DNA of 64,000 nucleotides from Timema cristinae (GCA_039000515.1 JBCFYV010000012.1:14882290-14946289), one strand, 5' to 3'. Positions 1 through 12,908 are shown, numbered from the stretch's first letter. Numbers and translations: made by a program. Notes: generated by a model not told the origin, from the sequence alone.

Positions 1-123
1 TTTACTATTATTTCTACATTCATTTTAAAAATCCAGGATTAACTAATTATGTCTGAAATTAATCCTTTACACGCGAAGAGCTATTATTATTTTTTATGAA
101 ATACTACATAAAACAACTCACTT

Positions 124-336
124 CGGTGGCCGCATGGTCTAAGTAGTCAATCTAGCAATAGATTGGCCTGCGAATATCGGGGGGGGGGGGGGGGATTGGG
201 GCTAGTATCTCTGGTGGTCTTTCCTAATAGGAATTACATTATTCCTCCCCGCAAATTCAATCTTTCTCATCCTTGACACATTAGCTTATTAGTACATGGG
301 CGTATAGCCCAAATGGGTAGTAAGAATGTGCTAAAA
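124..336 (+). mobile_element. SINE type A, decayed
   Basis: The head GGTGGCCGCATGGTCTAAGT is followed by a poly-G expansion (179-194) where the B box should be. The tail reads GGGCGTATAGCCCAAATGGG and TAGTAAGAATGTGCTAAAAA, running into (TA)n at 346-367. Confidence 0.75.
179..194 (+). repeat. Poly-G tract
   Basis: Sixteen consecutive G residues lie within a SINE head, apparently expanded from its GGGG B-box flank. Confidence 0.95.
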
Positions 337-1284
337 ATAAAAATAAATATATATATATATATATATAACAACAAAACTTGATAAGTAATGTGTACATTTA
401 CAACTTCCCTTCTTCGTTTCCCCACCCCAGTTAGAATCCCCTCCCCATCCCCCATCTTCCAGAACCCCACCCTTGATGGTTTGTGCATGATGTGAAACAA
501 CTAAACTCTGGTAGGGTGGTACTGTCACGTGATTGCTGACCTCTAATCACGCAATATGAGGTGCAGGCTCGCTGAATTAGGATATGGCTCACGAAGAAAA
601 TAGGGTGATAGGGGTAATTGGGGGGAATGAGGGGCACAAAAAAGTGGTTGGCAAAATAGAAAATGGGGAGGGGACGGGAAGAGTTGGAATAAGAGCGCAC
701 ACACATACCCCAAACACACAAAGAAAGATTAAAAAAAAGTTTTTTTAATTATTATTACTATTATTATAAAATTAAATATGGGGAGGGCTGTTGTTCCGCA
801 TAGATTAGATAAGGGTGGAGTTTCGCATAGTGTTAATTACGTAAAGGGGTCCCCCGAGTAGATATTACTTTCCTTGTCCCCCTCAATAGGCTCCTCTCTC
901 GCTCATACTTTTGTCATATCTTCCGGACAAACGTTATTGCATGCATGTCTTGGTGCGGTTCTCTTGCATTTCTTTTTCTCCTCTTGTTTTTTTTTATGTA
1001 GATCTTATAGTACCTACAATGACTATATAATTTCGTGCTATAATGTTATTTTAAAATTGTCGTGACTATAATAGCAATTAGTGTCACTGAATTATTCAAG
1101 TAGTTATTTATAGGATACATATTGGCCACTATTCATACAGTATATTTCGAAAATGGATACGATCTAAAGATTGTGTGTGATAATTTATAGTCAATTTAAT
1201 TGAGTTTTGTTTATAATATATTTATATGTTTAAATATATAGATCAATATAAATTTAAATATACATTTATATAGTTCTGTGTCGA

Positions 1285-1575
1285 GCTGGACCGGCCGAGT
1301 GGCCACCACTTTTATTTTTGATGTTGCCAAAATCTGGAGATAGAGGGTGTCATTTGGTCAGCACAGTGAGCTCTCTGGCCGTTAATCTCGGGTTTTTTAA
1401 GTCGGAGCTGCTACTTCTTTATTAAAGTAGCTCCTCAATAGTCTTGCGAGGCTGAGTTTGGCTCCGTTCCTGGCCTATTGCTTTACAGATTAATTATGGA
1501 AGAAGTTGGGATCAAGCTCAGGACTTCTAAATCTAAGGCCAGGAACTCTGACTGCTAGACCATAGAGGTGGTCTC
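1285..1575 (-). mobile_element. SINE type C, tRNA-like head
   Basis: On the minus strand ACCACCTCTATGGTCTAGCA gives an A box and GAGCTTGATCCC a B box. A body with AGGCCAGGAACGGAGCC and AGAGAGCTCACTGTGCTGAC follows. Only one copy is recognised, so the family call rests on the tRNA-like head alone. Confidence 0.5.
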
Positions 1576-2297
1576 CCACCATGGAGCTTATTTTTAACTA
1601 TTATGTTAAATATTTGTTCTACACGCTCTGACTGTGTGCGAGTTTACACAAACAAGGTAGAGGATGATGAAGCTACAATTATAGAAAGTGTACCCTCATT
1701 AGTGTGGAGGTAGAACGGTAAACCATTCGATAAAAAACACTTCAATGTACCCAATCAGCATTTGAGCCTCAAGAAACCAGACTAAACGAGACCGATACCT
1801 TTTTTCGCCTGCTCACCGTTGCGGGTTGGATATGAATTAGTACTAAATTCACACTAAACAATAATTTATAATTAATAACTTAGAACAAATAGCTTCAATT
1901 CCAATATATGAGCTCTGAGCAAGGGACCAAACCAGGCTAGCACACTGGAAGAAGATTGGTGTGCTAATTTAAAGGGTCCCAAGTTCTATTCCAGTGTGTG
2001 TCTGTGTACTATTTTTAAAATCACGAATAATGTGGAAATTGTTCATCATGTATTTAAAATTGAACATAATTCTAAATTTTTCTAATGAAACGTTTTCTTG
2101 GTGGGTTTTATTTCCCGTGGATTAGAATAAACACTAAGTATGTATATAGAAGTCTTTTTCACAATCAAGACTTAGCTTAGTTTTATATATGTCTTTTTTA
2201 ACTAAAGAACGAATATTTTACTAACAAAACAATACCTATTAGGCCTATATTATTGAAGTGATCATGTTAAAGTACACTTTTCCCACTTCCCTAGTAC

Positions 2298-2518
2298 ATG
2301 GTTTAAGGCGCTACTAACACAGTAGACTAGACTGCTGATAATATAGAGGAGTAGGTTCGAAGTCTGGTCAGGTGTAATGAAGTTAGTTTTCCAATCTTTT
2401 CCACACAAATGCAGATACACTTCCTGTAAATTTAACCTGCCTCATCCTTAAAACCATGGAGTAATTAGTACATTGTGGTATAACCCGAATCGGCAATGAG
2501 ACACAGTGCTAAGTAGAA
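2298..2518 (+). mobile_element. SINE type A, decayed
   Basis: It contains GGTTTAAGGCGCTACTAACA, a B-box-like AGGTTCGAAGTCTGG, CCACACAAATGCAGATACAC, GTAATTAGTACATTG and GGTATAACCCGAATCGGCAA, ending GTGCTAAGTA. Confidence 0.75.
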
Positions 2519-2666
2519 GACACTTTAAAAAATGTATCTAACAATACTATATAGTATCTTTACAAGCTTTCTTTAATATTTCATTTACGTATTCCACGTA
2601 TAATTTATTTGCTTGTCAACTTTCAGCTAGATAAAATACTTATTTATTCTCTATAATGTGTTAGTG

Positions 2667-2705
2667 TATATATATATATATGTGTATGTGTGTGTGTGTG
2701 TGTGT
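2667..2705. repeat. Compound (TA)n(TG)n microsatellite
   Basis: A TA run passes into a TG run of about ten repeats. Confidence 0.95.
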
Positions 2706-3347
2706 CTATGTAAAATCTTGATAATCTCTCTTTTTGGAATGTTTGTGACAATGACTAAGCACAGTTTCTTGTTTCAAAGTTGGTTGTTGGGTTAGTGTTT
2801 AAGGAGCCAAGTCAAGAAGTTTTAGGACTCAGGGTTTATTTAAGAAGTACCCCCTTTCTGCCAACGTTGCCCCCCTCTTTCAACCCATTACCCCTTACCT
2901 ACGAGAGACCCACCCTCACCCTTCTCACCAGCCAACTACACCTGATGAGGTGCTAATGGTTTCTATTAGTCAATTTTGGTTTGTTTACCAAAATCAATGT
3001 CAGTCCTAAGTTAAGTATATCAAGCATATTTTCTTAAGAGTGAGGTTTAAGCTTAATGCTAAGTGCAATACTCCCGTTTAAATCTAGGTTAATCTATCTA
3101 TGTACCAGGTTTTCTCAACTGTAATGAATGAAATCAATCTTATTCTTATATAAAATTAAAGGTATTAATACACTGAAAAGACTTTGCTTATTACATTTTA
3201 AATTAAATCAACGATAGAATTAAAAAATAATTTTCGAATAAACAGTTTTGAAGTTTTAACAGTGTAGTGAGAAGGAATTTAAAAAAATTCACAAGTAAAG
3301 CCTAATAACTATTGTTCTAAGTTTCCATTGATACCATTATTATTTCT

Positions 3348-4600
3348 TACTTTCTCGCTATCTTACAGGTAGAGAAAGTATGGTGATAGTCAAAAAAATC
3401 AGACTCGAGATTTTTATGAATGTCGACGTTTCATGACTCCCTGAATCCGAAAAAGTGGTCTTTGAATTTCCGTCTGTCTGTCTGTACCGCCAACTAGAGC
3501 CTAAACTATATTACCGATTGAGCTAAAACTTGATATCTGGGTTTTCATAGGGTTGCCCTGAGGGATTTTTGGAATTGGATATCCACCCCTAAAATTAAGG
3601 GTAGTTTACTGAAGGGCAAAAAGAGAAAAAGTCGATTTTCTTAAAATCAGCTCTAACGATTTTGAATAAATCCATTTCAAAGCAATTTTCAATATTTAAT
3701 AAAAATGGCTACTCTAAATATGATCAGTAAACTACCCCAAAAAAATGTTCACATTGCTAATTGTTATGTCAAACAATACCATAATAGGTACAAATTTGTA
3801 AACAAATCATTAGAACCATTTGTAAAATATTTCTTGTTTTTGAAAAATCAATCATCAGTAAACTACCCATGAATGAGTTTTTTACCCCAAAAACAAGTAA
3901 AAAATATTAATCTCTATATCATTCACTACCAATATACCCATTTGGAGCCAAATCGTTGGGGCCATTTGTGAACTATTTCAAGATTTAAAAAATCAGTCGT
4001 CAGCAAATTAACCATAAATGAGATTTTACCCCAAAAATCAAGATCCAGGGTTAAATGTAATGTTAAACATTCCTAAGAAACTCGTTTGAAACAAATTGTT
4101 ATGAACATTTGTACAATATTTCAAGTTTTTGATAAATCAGTCATGAGTAAACTTTTACCCGCGAGATTTTACCCCAAATACAAGTAAAAAGTTTAATTTG
4201 CTATGCCAAATACTACCAAGGTTCTCATTTGGAAACCAAATCGGTGTATCCATTTGAAACATATTTAAGTTTTAAAAAAATCAGTCAACGATTTTTTGCC
4301 CATAAACTGATTATGCAGTGCTATTTTTCTTATAAAACAAATCCAAGAGATACATTCTATACAGAATCATTAAAGCCATTTTCAAAAAATGTGTAGTTAA
4401 AAAATTATTTATCAGAAATCTACCATTAATTGAAAGGCTTGGTTAAAAAAAGTGTTGTAACTTAGACCTTTGATATCTAAATTTCAAGTTTGGACAAAAT
4501 CCATTAAACTATTTTGAATCTGAGGCCAGGGACAGACAGACCAACAGGCAGACAGACAAGGAGAAAGAATCGAAAGTCCTAATTTTTTTTATTTGTGTTC
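3348..4600 (+). repeat. Hairpin-ended interspersed repeat, copy 1
   Basis: It starts with a perfect 9-bp inverted pair, TACTTTCTC at 3348-3356 and GAGAAAGTA at 3372-3380. Next comes the shared segment GATAGTCAAAAAAATC, GTTTCATGACTCCCTGAATC and a GTCTGTCTGTCTGT run. Then follow CCTAAACTATATTACCGATT, GGGTAGTTTACTGAAGGGCA and tandem units of about 145 bp. It ends near a GACAGACAGACAAGGAGAAAG segment. No transposase frame is visible. It is non-coding and of unknown class. Confidence 0.75.
3722..4440. repeat. About 145-bp degenerate tandem units inside a hairpin-ended repeat
   Basis: A CAGTCATCAGTAAACTACCC-like motif followed by TTTTACCCCAAAAACAAG recurs at about 3849, 3994, 4138 and 4282 (spacing 144-145). 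Shorter-spaced relatives lie at 3722 and 4411. Each unit also contains a CCATTTGTAAAATATTTCAAG-like stretch. It forms the body of the element that starts at 3348. Confidence 0.75.
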
Positions 4601-6600
4601 AACTAAAACATAAAGATTTGTCATAATTTATTGATCGATTGTTTCTACGATCGCATGACTTTTTATTGATATGGGAAAGTAAAAATATAATTCCACCTCT
4701 TATAAAAAGTAGTATTCTTCAAAAGCTTTCGCAGCTTTTGGTACAATACAATACAGAAAATAACTGTGCCGTTGTGAATAAGACTGGTGGAAAATACATC
4801 AACTACGCACAACGAGGATCATATTAAGCTCGATGTGCTGCTGCTGTTGTTGTCAGCCATAACACTTGTGCTCTTCACTACTAGTTGCACGAACAAATAC
4901 ATGGATCAAACCCAGGAAAATTTACTAATCTGGTAGAAGTTCATAAACGCCCACAAGTATATTACCCCTGAAGTAAATGTGAGGAAACACACAACGGGAT
5001 TCAAACTATAACAAGTCAAACAAACTTATTTCCATAGCCAGTTAAGAAAATATACATTCGTGATGAGGATTTTAAAGTATATAAAAATAATAACTTAATA
5101 GTCTGCAACAACCCAAGAAAAATTACTAGACATTGAATGCCAAACTAGAAATCAGAATGATTCTGAACTATGGTGAAAACTCTTGACAACGTCTAAATTT
5201 TGAGCAAGTCTGCAACCATCTTGAAGCAACTTGCTGCGAGACTATGGTTAAAACAATGTCTATATCCTGATCTACAACATCTTATCACTATATAATACGG
5301 AAAATAAACTGAACACATAGCCATAGAAGCATTATAAGCGACTTTGAATATTCTCGTTGAAAGATGCGGTCTCTTTACTGAGTCTAAATTGGTGCTACAT
5401 CAGTTAGCTTGATTGGGAATGATGAGATAGTGGGGATAAATTGTCCATCCTCAGCCGTATTGATGAGTCCAGAGGTTGCTACATTACAACGTAAGAAAAC
5501 CTTCTGAAAATCTAGCAAAGACAGAAAAATCGACGCTTTTACTGACTATATGTAATATGGACAACAGAAGAACCAAGCATATGGGCAGAAAAAAATGAAT
5601 GTGATCATTTCTTGGGAAAAGAAATTATTGGCAAGCTAACAACATTTTATACGGACTATTTGTTTTCTGAACTTGTAGATCCTTGGTGTTCACGTCCAAT
5701 GCTTATCCACAATCCGTCCTGTATTGTGTCCGAGTAAGAGAAGGGATCTCAACATCAACTCAAAGCAAGGAGCAAGCTTTGTTAGCCAAGTAAACAATGT
5801 GAGTCGTTACTAAACAAAAAATCTAGGTTGTAAAATCCTTTCATTCAAATCTGTTGTAATTTAAATTATGGTTTATTATGGATTGTAGTTATTTAAACAC
5901 TATAATTTGTATTGGTATTTGTACTGGTGCCACTAATATTTTTAATTATTGTGATAAAGAAAAAAAATTTAGAATTCAATTGATGAGTTTTGGTATAATA
6001 AAAAAAGGTTATGAGCAAATTAATGTATTACATGCATGAAGCATTCCAGTTTTTATCTTTCCTGTGCTAAATATTTAGTTCAGAGAGAAATGCTTTTCAC
6101 ATATCTTGTAAAATTGTTTTGTTATTATTATTATTATCTGTGAACACCTCTTGTTATAGGATTATTACTTTAGTTGAATATTAGCTTTGTATGTCATGTG
6201 TGATGTATAACTTGATCTGGCTGAGTGAGTGTGGTAGACCTGCGGCTTGGTATGATTCTGATCAGATGCAACGGAAAAACGATTGACACTATTGATTTAG
6301 CCATATTAGTAAATTATATTATTATAAAATTTAAAAATAAGTTTGTGGTAAATGTGGGTATCACGTCTTTGGGTTAGTTCTAAGATTAGACATAGATTTC
6401 TATAATTAATAGGTCAGGTATTTACTTTATTTTAGCTGACAGATGTGGTAGTGCTTAATTTAAATGTAATGTAGCCTACTATTTTATACATATTTTAATG
6501 TGTAAACTTTGATTTTTGAAATAGTATCACTTCTGTTTTAAAGACTTTAACGTACCTGGAATTCTGTTGGATCACTCAAAATATTAGACGATAATGTTTT
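4600..6600. other. AT-rich DNA without recognised gene
   Basis: I see no long open frame, RNA gene or repeat family member here. The 62-codon frame at 4639-4827 looks random. Confidence 0.5.
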
Positions 6601-6617
6601 TTGTTACGTTTGGCACA

Positions 6618-6828
6618 CTGTATATTAGTGGCTTAATCTAGTGGGGTAGGGATGAGAAAGATAGTTAAGAGGAAGTGAGCCCACATTTGCGTGGAGTGAA
6701 GATGGGAAAATCACAGTGATAAATCACTTTTGGAAAATCATTCTCAGTTCTTCTGGCCAAGATTAAAACCTCAGACTCCCCTTCAACGGTGATCGATGGA
6801 TTGCGAGCCAACGACTCAACTTCTGTGA
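6618..6828 (-). mobile_element. SINE type A, decayed
   Basis: The plus strand shows the antisense landmarks in order: GGGGTAGGGATGAGAAAGAT, GAAGTGAGCCCACATTTGCG, a TGGAAAATCATT segment, AAACCTCAGACTCC and GCGAGCCAACGACTC. Confidence 0.7.
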
Positions 6829-7404
6829 GTCTAGGAAGCTTCATGAAATAAGTATAATTAAGCTAGATTTTTTCCACTTTTTTAACAATTATATGCTCTA
6901 ACACTGGAAATTGGCTATATCATAATATAATCAAAGGCTGAGAGAGGTTGAAGGACAATAATTACTATAATACAGAAGCATTTTTGAGGAGAGGGAAGTG
7001 ATAGAAAAACAATGATAAATCATATTAGATAGAAAAGTCACAATTAAAATAATATATTTATACTGCATTTATATATGATAAACAAAAAATTACAAATAAT
7101 ATACCTGCTACAGCCGTTGACGTTTAGAAATCATAATACATTTCTAAACGACATAATTATCATATTTACTTAAATTGGAATTCATCATTATTATTTAGAA
7201 AATAATTTATGTTTATTGCTTTAAGTTTGGTCTTCTTATTTGTTTTTGTGTGTGATATATTTGTGTGAATTGGAATCATACAATGTGGAGAAAATAATGT
7301 TTTTATGTTTGTTGCTTTAGGTAACGTACCCTTTTTTTTTAGGTAACGCAATTCTTGATTAAGGGCACCTCGTAATAGTAAAAAAATTGAATCAAAGCTG
7401 TCCG

Positions 7405-7560
7405 ACACCTTACCTCAGTCGGTAGCGTTTATGCTTGCTGAGCTAGGAGTCCCGGCTTCAATTTCTGGCATGACCGAAATCTTTTTCATTGGTTTAATGT
7501 GTGTGTACCCCTTCACAGTGATAAATTAATGGCTGAGGACTGGATGTTGTACTGCCCTAG
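7405..7560 (+). mobile_element. SINE type D, tRNA-Lys-like head
   Basis: CCTTACCTCAGTCGGTAGCG resembles the D-arm of tRNA-Lys (TAGCTCAGTCGGTAGAGC). Downstream comes a weak B box GGCTTCAATTTC, then a body with TTCATTGGTTTAATG, CCCCTTCACAGTG and AATTAATGGCTGAGG. Two minus-strand relatives lie at 34.5 and 41.0 kb. Confidence 0.65.
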
Positions 7561-8334
7561 TCTTAAGCTAGATTAAAAGGCATGTGAATCTACGACAGGC
7601 CTGACAAGCCGGTAGTGGAAAATTTATGGCTTGAATAAAATACTTTCCCAGGACAGGCTTGAAACATTAATGATGTAAATAAAAATATATATATATAATT
7701 ATTATATAATTTTAAACATGTGTTATTTATAGTAAATGTGTATCCCTTTGTAATAGAATTTGATCAAAACTTATCGGCTATAATTCTGTTTGTAGAATAA
7801 TGTGCTTACTTATATTGTGTTTGCTAAATTAACTATATAGTCTATATAATACAAATATAAACATGTTAATTAATTGAAGATTTAATGGAGGGAAGAATAT
7901 AAATAGATATTATTTTCATGCTAAACAAACACATTTTCTCTCTATTACACTGATCATCACCTTATCTCTTGCTGTTATTGTTATTTTACATTATATTTAA
8001 TTAAATCATTTATATAATGTAAATAATACAAAATATAATTAATAACCTTTCCAATTCTTTGAAAGGCTAGCTTGTGAAAAAAAATAAGTAATTCAATACG
8101 TTGAAATGTTTGCAGCTCTTTCTCTTGAAACGGATTACTGTATTTTTAAATATAACACAGTTCTCTATTCTCTGCCTCCCCCCCACCCAAGCCTACACCC
8201 CTTTACCACCCTAAAACCAAACTAGCTGTCACTCAATCCTAAAAGCTCAGAGGCTAAATAGACCTAACCACCATTTGTGTTTAGTTATCGGTTGCAGGTA
8301 GCATTTCGGAGTTCACACGATGGGAATGCTTATT

Positions 8335-8552
8335 CTTAACGCATTGGTGAAGCCTGGACTTAATGTCAGGAGTAATATCTAGTCTAGTTTGCTAATAGCT
8401 TGGAGATCAGGATGTGAATCCCAGTTGTATTTTATAAATCATTTCCCCCTATCCCTCTACGTAGACATTGGATAAGTTTAATCGTTCTTCATCACTACTC
8501 CATGGACGTATTTAAAATGCGTGTAACCTGGTCGTTTATAAGTATAGTCTGA
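8335..8552 (+). mobile_element. SINE type A, decayed
   Basis: A B-box-like GATGTGAATCCCAGT is followed by CCCCCTATCCCTCTACGTAG, TTCATCACTACTCCATGG and ATGCGTGTAACCTGG. It is diverged but collinear with type A. Confidence 0.55.
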
Positions 8553-8962
8553 TAATTTAATAACGAGATTTTTACAGATTGTATTGGATTTGCTGACAGA
8601 ACTAAGTCAACACTTGCGTGTCGTCATTCCTGAAGTTTATGGCCGGCTATTGTTATAAAAATAAAGTTCATCAAATTGGGACCCCGTGTGAAGGATATGT
8701 TACAAGATAAAATTCCGCACGTTCATTTTATACTCATATTATATGTTAGTAACACAAGTAGTTTAGGGATGTAGGGAGGAGATAGGTGACATTTGGAGCA
8801 AAAGTACACGAATTTCCATTAAAGGAGAGTTGAAAAAATTTACAAAGAAATAAATACACCTGGCCGGGATTTTATCATTGACATCCTAGTCACTGGAAGT
8901 CTAGTAAATTGTGAGATTAACACTTAACACCATGCAGCCAGCTATGTGGTTGTTCTTAAAAT

Positions 8963-9240
8963 GTCCGTAAAATTCTGCCAGGTTCAAGGTTTTAGCGTGC
9001 CATGTCCGTAAAAGTCTTCCAGATGTGAGATTATAGTGTGCTGTGCCCTTAAAAATCTGCCAGGTGCGAGGTTAGAGCGTGCCGTGTCCGTAAAATTCTG
9101 CCAAATGAGAGGTTAGAGGGTGCATCGTCCTTTAAATTCTACAAGGTGTTAGACTACAGCACGCCTAATCCTAAGAATTATTTAAGGTTTGAGTTTATAG
9201 TGTGCAGTGTCCGTTAAAGTCTGCCAAAAGCTAGTTGAGA
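8963..9240. repeat. 41-bp tandem repeat, about 7 degenerate units
   Basis: A unit starting GTCCGTAAAATTCTGCCAGG recurs at 8963, 9004, 9045, 9086, 9127, 9168 and 9209, exactly 41 bp each time. Units differ by many substitutions, yet the period has no drift. Each unit carries a GAGGTTAGAGCGTGC-like segment. No open frame runs through it. It looks like an old minisatellite that has diverged by point mutation. Confidence 0.9.
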
Positions 9241-9404
9241 TATAACCTATCGTTTTTTTACAAGAAGATAATTAATAATTTTATAGTATTTTAGTTTTTA
9301 CACAGCATCTTACTAACCTAAAGGGGTTTAGCATTTTATCTACGACAATAGAGTAAAGGAAAGAAAGTATTATATTGAGATAAAATTTACCTGCTTTTTT
9401 GTGG

Positions 9405-9505
9405 AGAGGGAGAATATAAACACATTAAAGAAAACAGCACTCAGTACTTCCTGCTGGATTCGTTCCCCGACCGACCAACTAAACTACATGACCCTGACAT
9501 ATAGT
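9405..9505 (-). mobile_element. Possible SINE type A fragment
   Basis: GGAGAGGGAGAATATAAAC, AAAACAGCACTCAGTA and GATTCGTTCCCCGACC are in the right order for antisense type A. Neither tail nor head is clear. Confidence 0.35.
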
Positions 9506-9834
9506 AGGCCACTAATGTAGGTATTTAGTTTTTATTTTAAAAACCCAGGATCAAAAATATCGTTAATAATTAACATAATGTTATGTAGTTAAGTTGGGAT
9601 TTAATAAGAATTGGGTTGTGATTTTACAAACGCCTTCAAACTTGGAAATATGTATGATCCCCAAATTAAATTTGAGACTTCAAACCAATTACTTTAGAAA
9701 ACTTACTTTGGAAAGTGATTTTAAGCTGGTATTTTATTCCTCATAAATGGATCAAACTGAATAAAGCTCTACGTCAAGATCCTGTTTTCACAGTTCAACG
9801 CCGAACAAGCGAGGGAGTGCTGAAACATCGTCTG

Positions 9835-10030
9835 AAAATCTTTCTCTTCCTCACCATCCCTCCTAACCCTCCATCTCCCATTTCTCACAAATCTCACGCT
9901 CGGACACTTCAGAGACCACAAGCTACCCTTTAACTTTTCTTACCCCTTTTCGGCTCCATCCTTTGGTCCAACAACCGCTATCCCCCTTTCCTTTCTAAAC
10001 TATCCCCCTCTTCCTCATCTTTCGCCATTA
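9835..10030. other. Pyrimidine-rich island
   Basis: About 200 bp are strongly C/T-rich on the plus strand (CTCTTCCTCACCATCCCTCC and similar), contrasting with the surrounding AT-rich DNA. No conserved protein can be read from it. Confidence 0.6.
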
Positions 10031-10572
10031 AGACATTGCAAGTGCAGTCAGCCTCGAATCCCAGACAGTCAGTTGGTGAAATGGGGTAGCTCCGAGAATA
10101 ATATAATTGTATTGGAGACCTAAGAAACATTTCACAGTTTGACATTTTTTATCTTTGTTTTTTTTAATTATGTTAATATCTACTAGCCAGTACGTCGACA
10201 AAGGCGTAAGTATCGTCAAGCTTGGTTAACCGATAGTGAGGAAGCCAGTGTCGGAAGTTCACTATGGTTTATCTAAGTATTTTTCCTTCATTACTTTTTA
10301 CCTCCTCTTGACGAAAATGCGTGAAGGCATCATACAAAACTTCACATAGTTCATCTCTACCACATAGTTAAATATACTGTTAGCGTAGGTGGGTATAAAG
10401 AATACATGATCCAAAATAATACTATAGGTGCTTGTAAGATAAAATGCGCTAGCATTCGCCTAGGTATGATGAACCCCTTCTTTGGCAGATTTATTACCGA
10501 TGACGAATGGGTATAGGACGCGAGACTTGTATGAACATCAGTGGCATCGTGTCAGGGTAAGCAAGGCAATCT

Positions 10573-10666
10573 CTCTTTGCATTTGACTGAAGATAGGGTA
10601 TGTAATTTTTTTGTAATTTCTCTTTGACATTTGACTGAAGATAGGGTATGTAATTTTTTTGTTTAA
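10573..10666. repeat. 47-bp tandem duplication
   Basis: Two nearly identical copies start at 10573 and 10620 with CTCTTTG(A)CATTTGACTG and end in GTAATTTTTTTG. They differ by one extra base near the start. The high identity implies a recent duplication. Confidence 0.9.
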
Positions 10667-10977
10667 TTTTTGAAAAAAAAAAATATTCCTGGTTATCATT
10701 TAAATGTAATTCAAGTATCAGTGGGTTTGAAAAATTAATCTCATACATGGCCGTGATCGTAACATGCGTGCAAGACGTGCACTAGTCTATCTAATGGTTG
10801 AAAGTAGGTATTTGTCCGATTTTCATCCCACTACTCTAGCTAGTGAAGTTCCTCCTAGAATATGTGGCAAATTTATTTTAAAGTAGACCTTTATAATCTA
10901 TACTCCATTGGCATAAATATGTGGAAACGCTGGGCAATTATTAAGAAATAAAGTATAATTAAGTCAAATTGTATTTT

Positions 10978-11637
10978 TATCTAACTAAATAAATGTTACG
11001 GATCTCCGTATGGACTTTAATACTCCATTGTTTAAACATAGTGATATTTACTCACAATTCGTAATATATGTGAAATAAAATAATATACACTTGCAAACCC
11101 AAGAAAAATTTGCTTTATACTTACGTTAAACATATTTTGATTCTCGGATTATTGGTTTTATAAAAATATACTTCAAATAAAGTACATTTATTATAAATAG
11201 ATCTACATACATGCATGATAAATAATTTCATATCGCAAATAGTTTCGGAGATGTGATATAATATGAGAATTTATTCATCATACCGAAATCCTTAAGGTCA
11301 ATTTGCCGAAATATTTAGAGTAGCTATTTTGTTTATAATATTGATTTTTTTCTCTTTTTGCTCTTCCGTAAGCTACACTTAATTTTAGTGTTAGATACCA
11401 ATTCCATCAACCCCATGGGTAACCCTATGAAAACCCAAGATACCAAGCTTTAGCTCAATCGGTAAAGCAGTTCATTCTATAGTCCGAGGTAAAGACAGAT
11501 AAACAGAAGTTAATTCAAAAACCAATTTTTTGGGTTCGGGAGCTCATGAAATGTCAAAATTCATCAATATCTTGAGTTAGAGTTTTTTTACAATCACAAT
11601 ACTATCTCAACCTGTAAGATAGCGAGAAAGTAAAAGT
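10978..11637 (-). repeat. Hairpin-ended interspersed repeat, copy 2 (shortened)
   Basis: On the minus strand it runs from the AGCGAGAAAGTA terminus at about 11637 through the PyGTCTGT-like and GGTTTTCATAGGGTTACCC-like segments. It ends at an ATACGGAGATCCGTAACA end near 10990. It lacks the internal duplication seen in the 1.6-kb copies. Confidence 0.7.
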
Positions 11638-12116
11638 TTACTTAAACTAAAAATCATTATTTTCCACATCAAGTCATGTGATCTCATGCAGTAACTTTTT
11701 ATAGTTATTTCAATGCCTTATAAAAATTAATGTTACGAATAATTTAGTGAAATAATATCAAGTTTGGCAGGGAAATAATATATTGTATTATCTGAGAATT
11801 TATTCCCAATAGAATCCTACAATACGAAGTTATTTGAGCGTACAGTGAATTAAAATTTGATAAAATCTTTCGTGAAACACTCATTTTCAATAATTTTTAT
11901 CTTGCATAAGTATTCCTGGGTTATAGGTTCTTGAGACCTTCAAAATTGAGTGGAGACATAATAATTTATTTTTTCAATCATTTATTTCAAGTCAAAATCC
12001 TTGGTTTAGCAACGAGCATGTACAACATGAAGACTGGGTCAAGTTTATGATTAATAATCCCACGCATGTAAAAATTCTCAATGCTTGTTCAAGCTAACCG
12101 CATATAAATATATTGC

Positions 12117-12310
12117 CTACTAATGGAGTAGGGATAGGTAAGGTAGAATTTAAAGTAAATGCACCTACATAAGCGTGAAGTTAAAATAAGAAACTAATTA
12201 TGGAAAATCTCCCTCAGTACAACTGGTAGGAATGGAAATTCAAACATTCTCGTCATTGACAAACAAGACAATACGAACCTGTCATTATGTCTCCTTGATC
12301 ACCAACGCTG
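12117..12310 (-). mobile_element. SINE type A, decayed
   Basis: AATGGAGTAGGGATAGGTAA, AAATGCACCTACATAAGCGT, CTCCCTCAGTACAACTGG and TCTCGTCATTGACAA follow the antisense type A order. The 3' tail is lost. Confidence 0.6.
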
Positions 12311-12868
12311 TTAAATCAACCCAACACAACCCAACATAACAATATTTTGAGAGAACAAATAGGTGTAGAAAAAAAGGCTTTGGTCCGGAAAATATTTTGG
12401 ATGGTTGGATTTGGGGAATTTTGCATCAACGGATGCGGGGGATAAGATAGGTAACAGGGAGGTCAGGGCTCGAATCCCAGATATTTGTACTGAGACATTG
12501 TTTTCTGCTAGAATCTATTTTTATACCTCTAAATGCAAATGAGGATCATTTTTCTCTAAATTCTTCCTTCACTAGGGATTTCATATATTTGCCACAGTTA
12601 TATACTTGCCACACCTATCATCTCACTACACTCAACTATTTTAAAAATCTCATTAACACACCATACTCCAATTTTAGAGGAAAATATAAGCCTTGCAGTC
12701 ATGCAAATATATATATATATAACCGTACATATATTTTATCAGCTCGTACAGGGACGCTGTTTTTCGTAACTGGCCCTTATTTCAGGTTGAAAATTCCCAT
12801 ACTCGTCAACATTTACTTCGTAGACAGCCTGAAAAATCGAATAGGTCCATATTTGGTGCTAGACTAAG

Positions 12869-12908
12869 TTAGGCAATGTTAGGTTAGGTTAAGTTAGGTT
12901 ATGTTAAT
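12869..12908 (+). repeat. Interstitial (TTAGG)n telomere-like run
   Basis: About six TTAGG or one-mismatch pentamers occur here (TTAGG, TTAGG, TTAAG, TTAGG, TTATG, TTAAT), introduced by CAATG. TTAGG is the ancestral arthropod telomere repeat. The run is too short and decayed to be a chromosome end. Confidence 0.7.

Noticed and set aside
1915..2010. Possible further tRNA-like SINE head
   Set aside because: AAGTTCTATTCCAG is B-box-like, but no A box or matching body was found.
9715..9933. 72-codon frame before the pyrimidine-rich island
   Set aside because: No domain; its second half is low-complexity Pro/Ser/His from the island.
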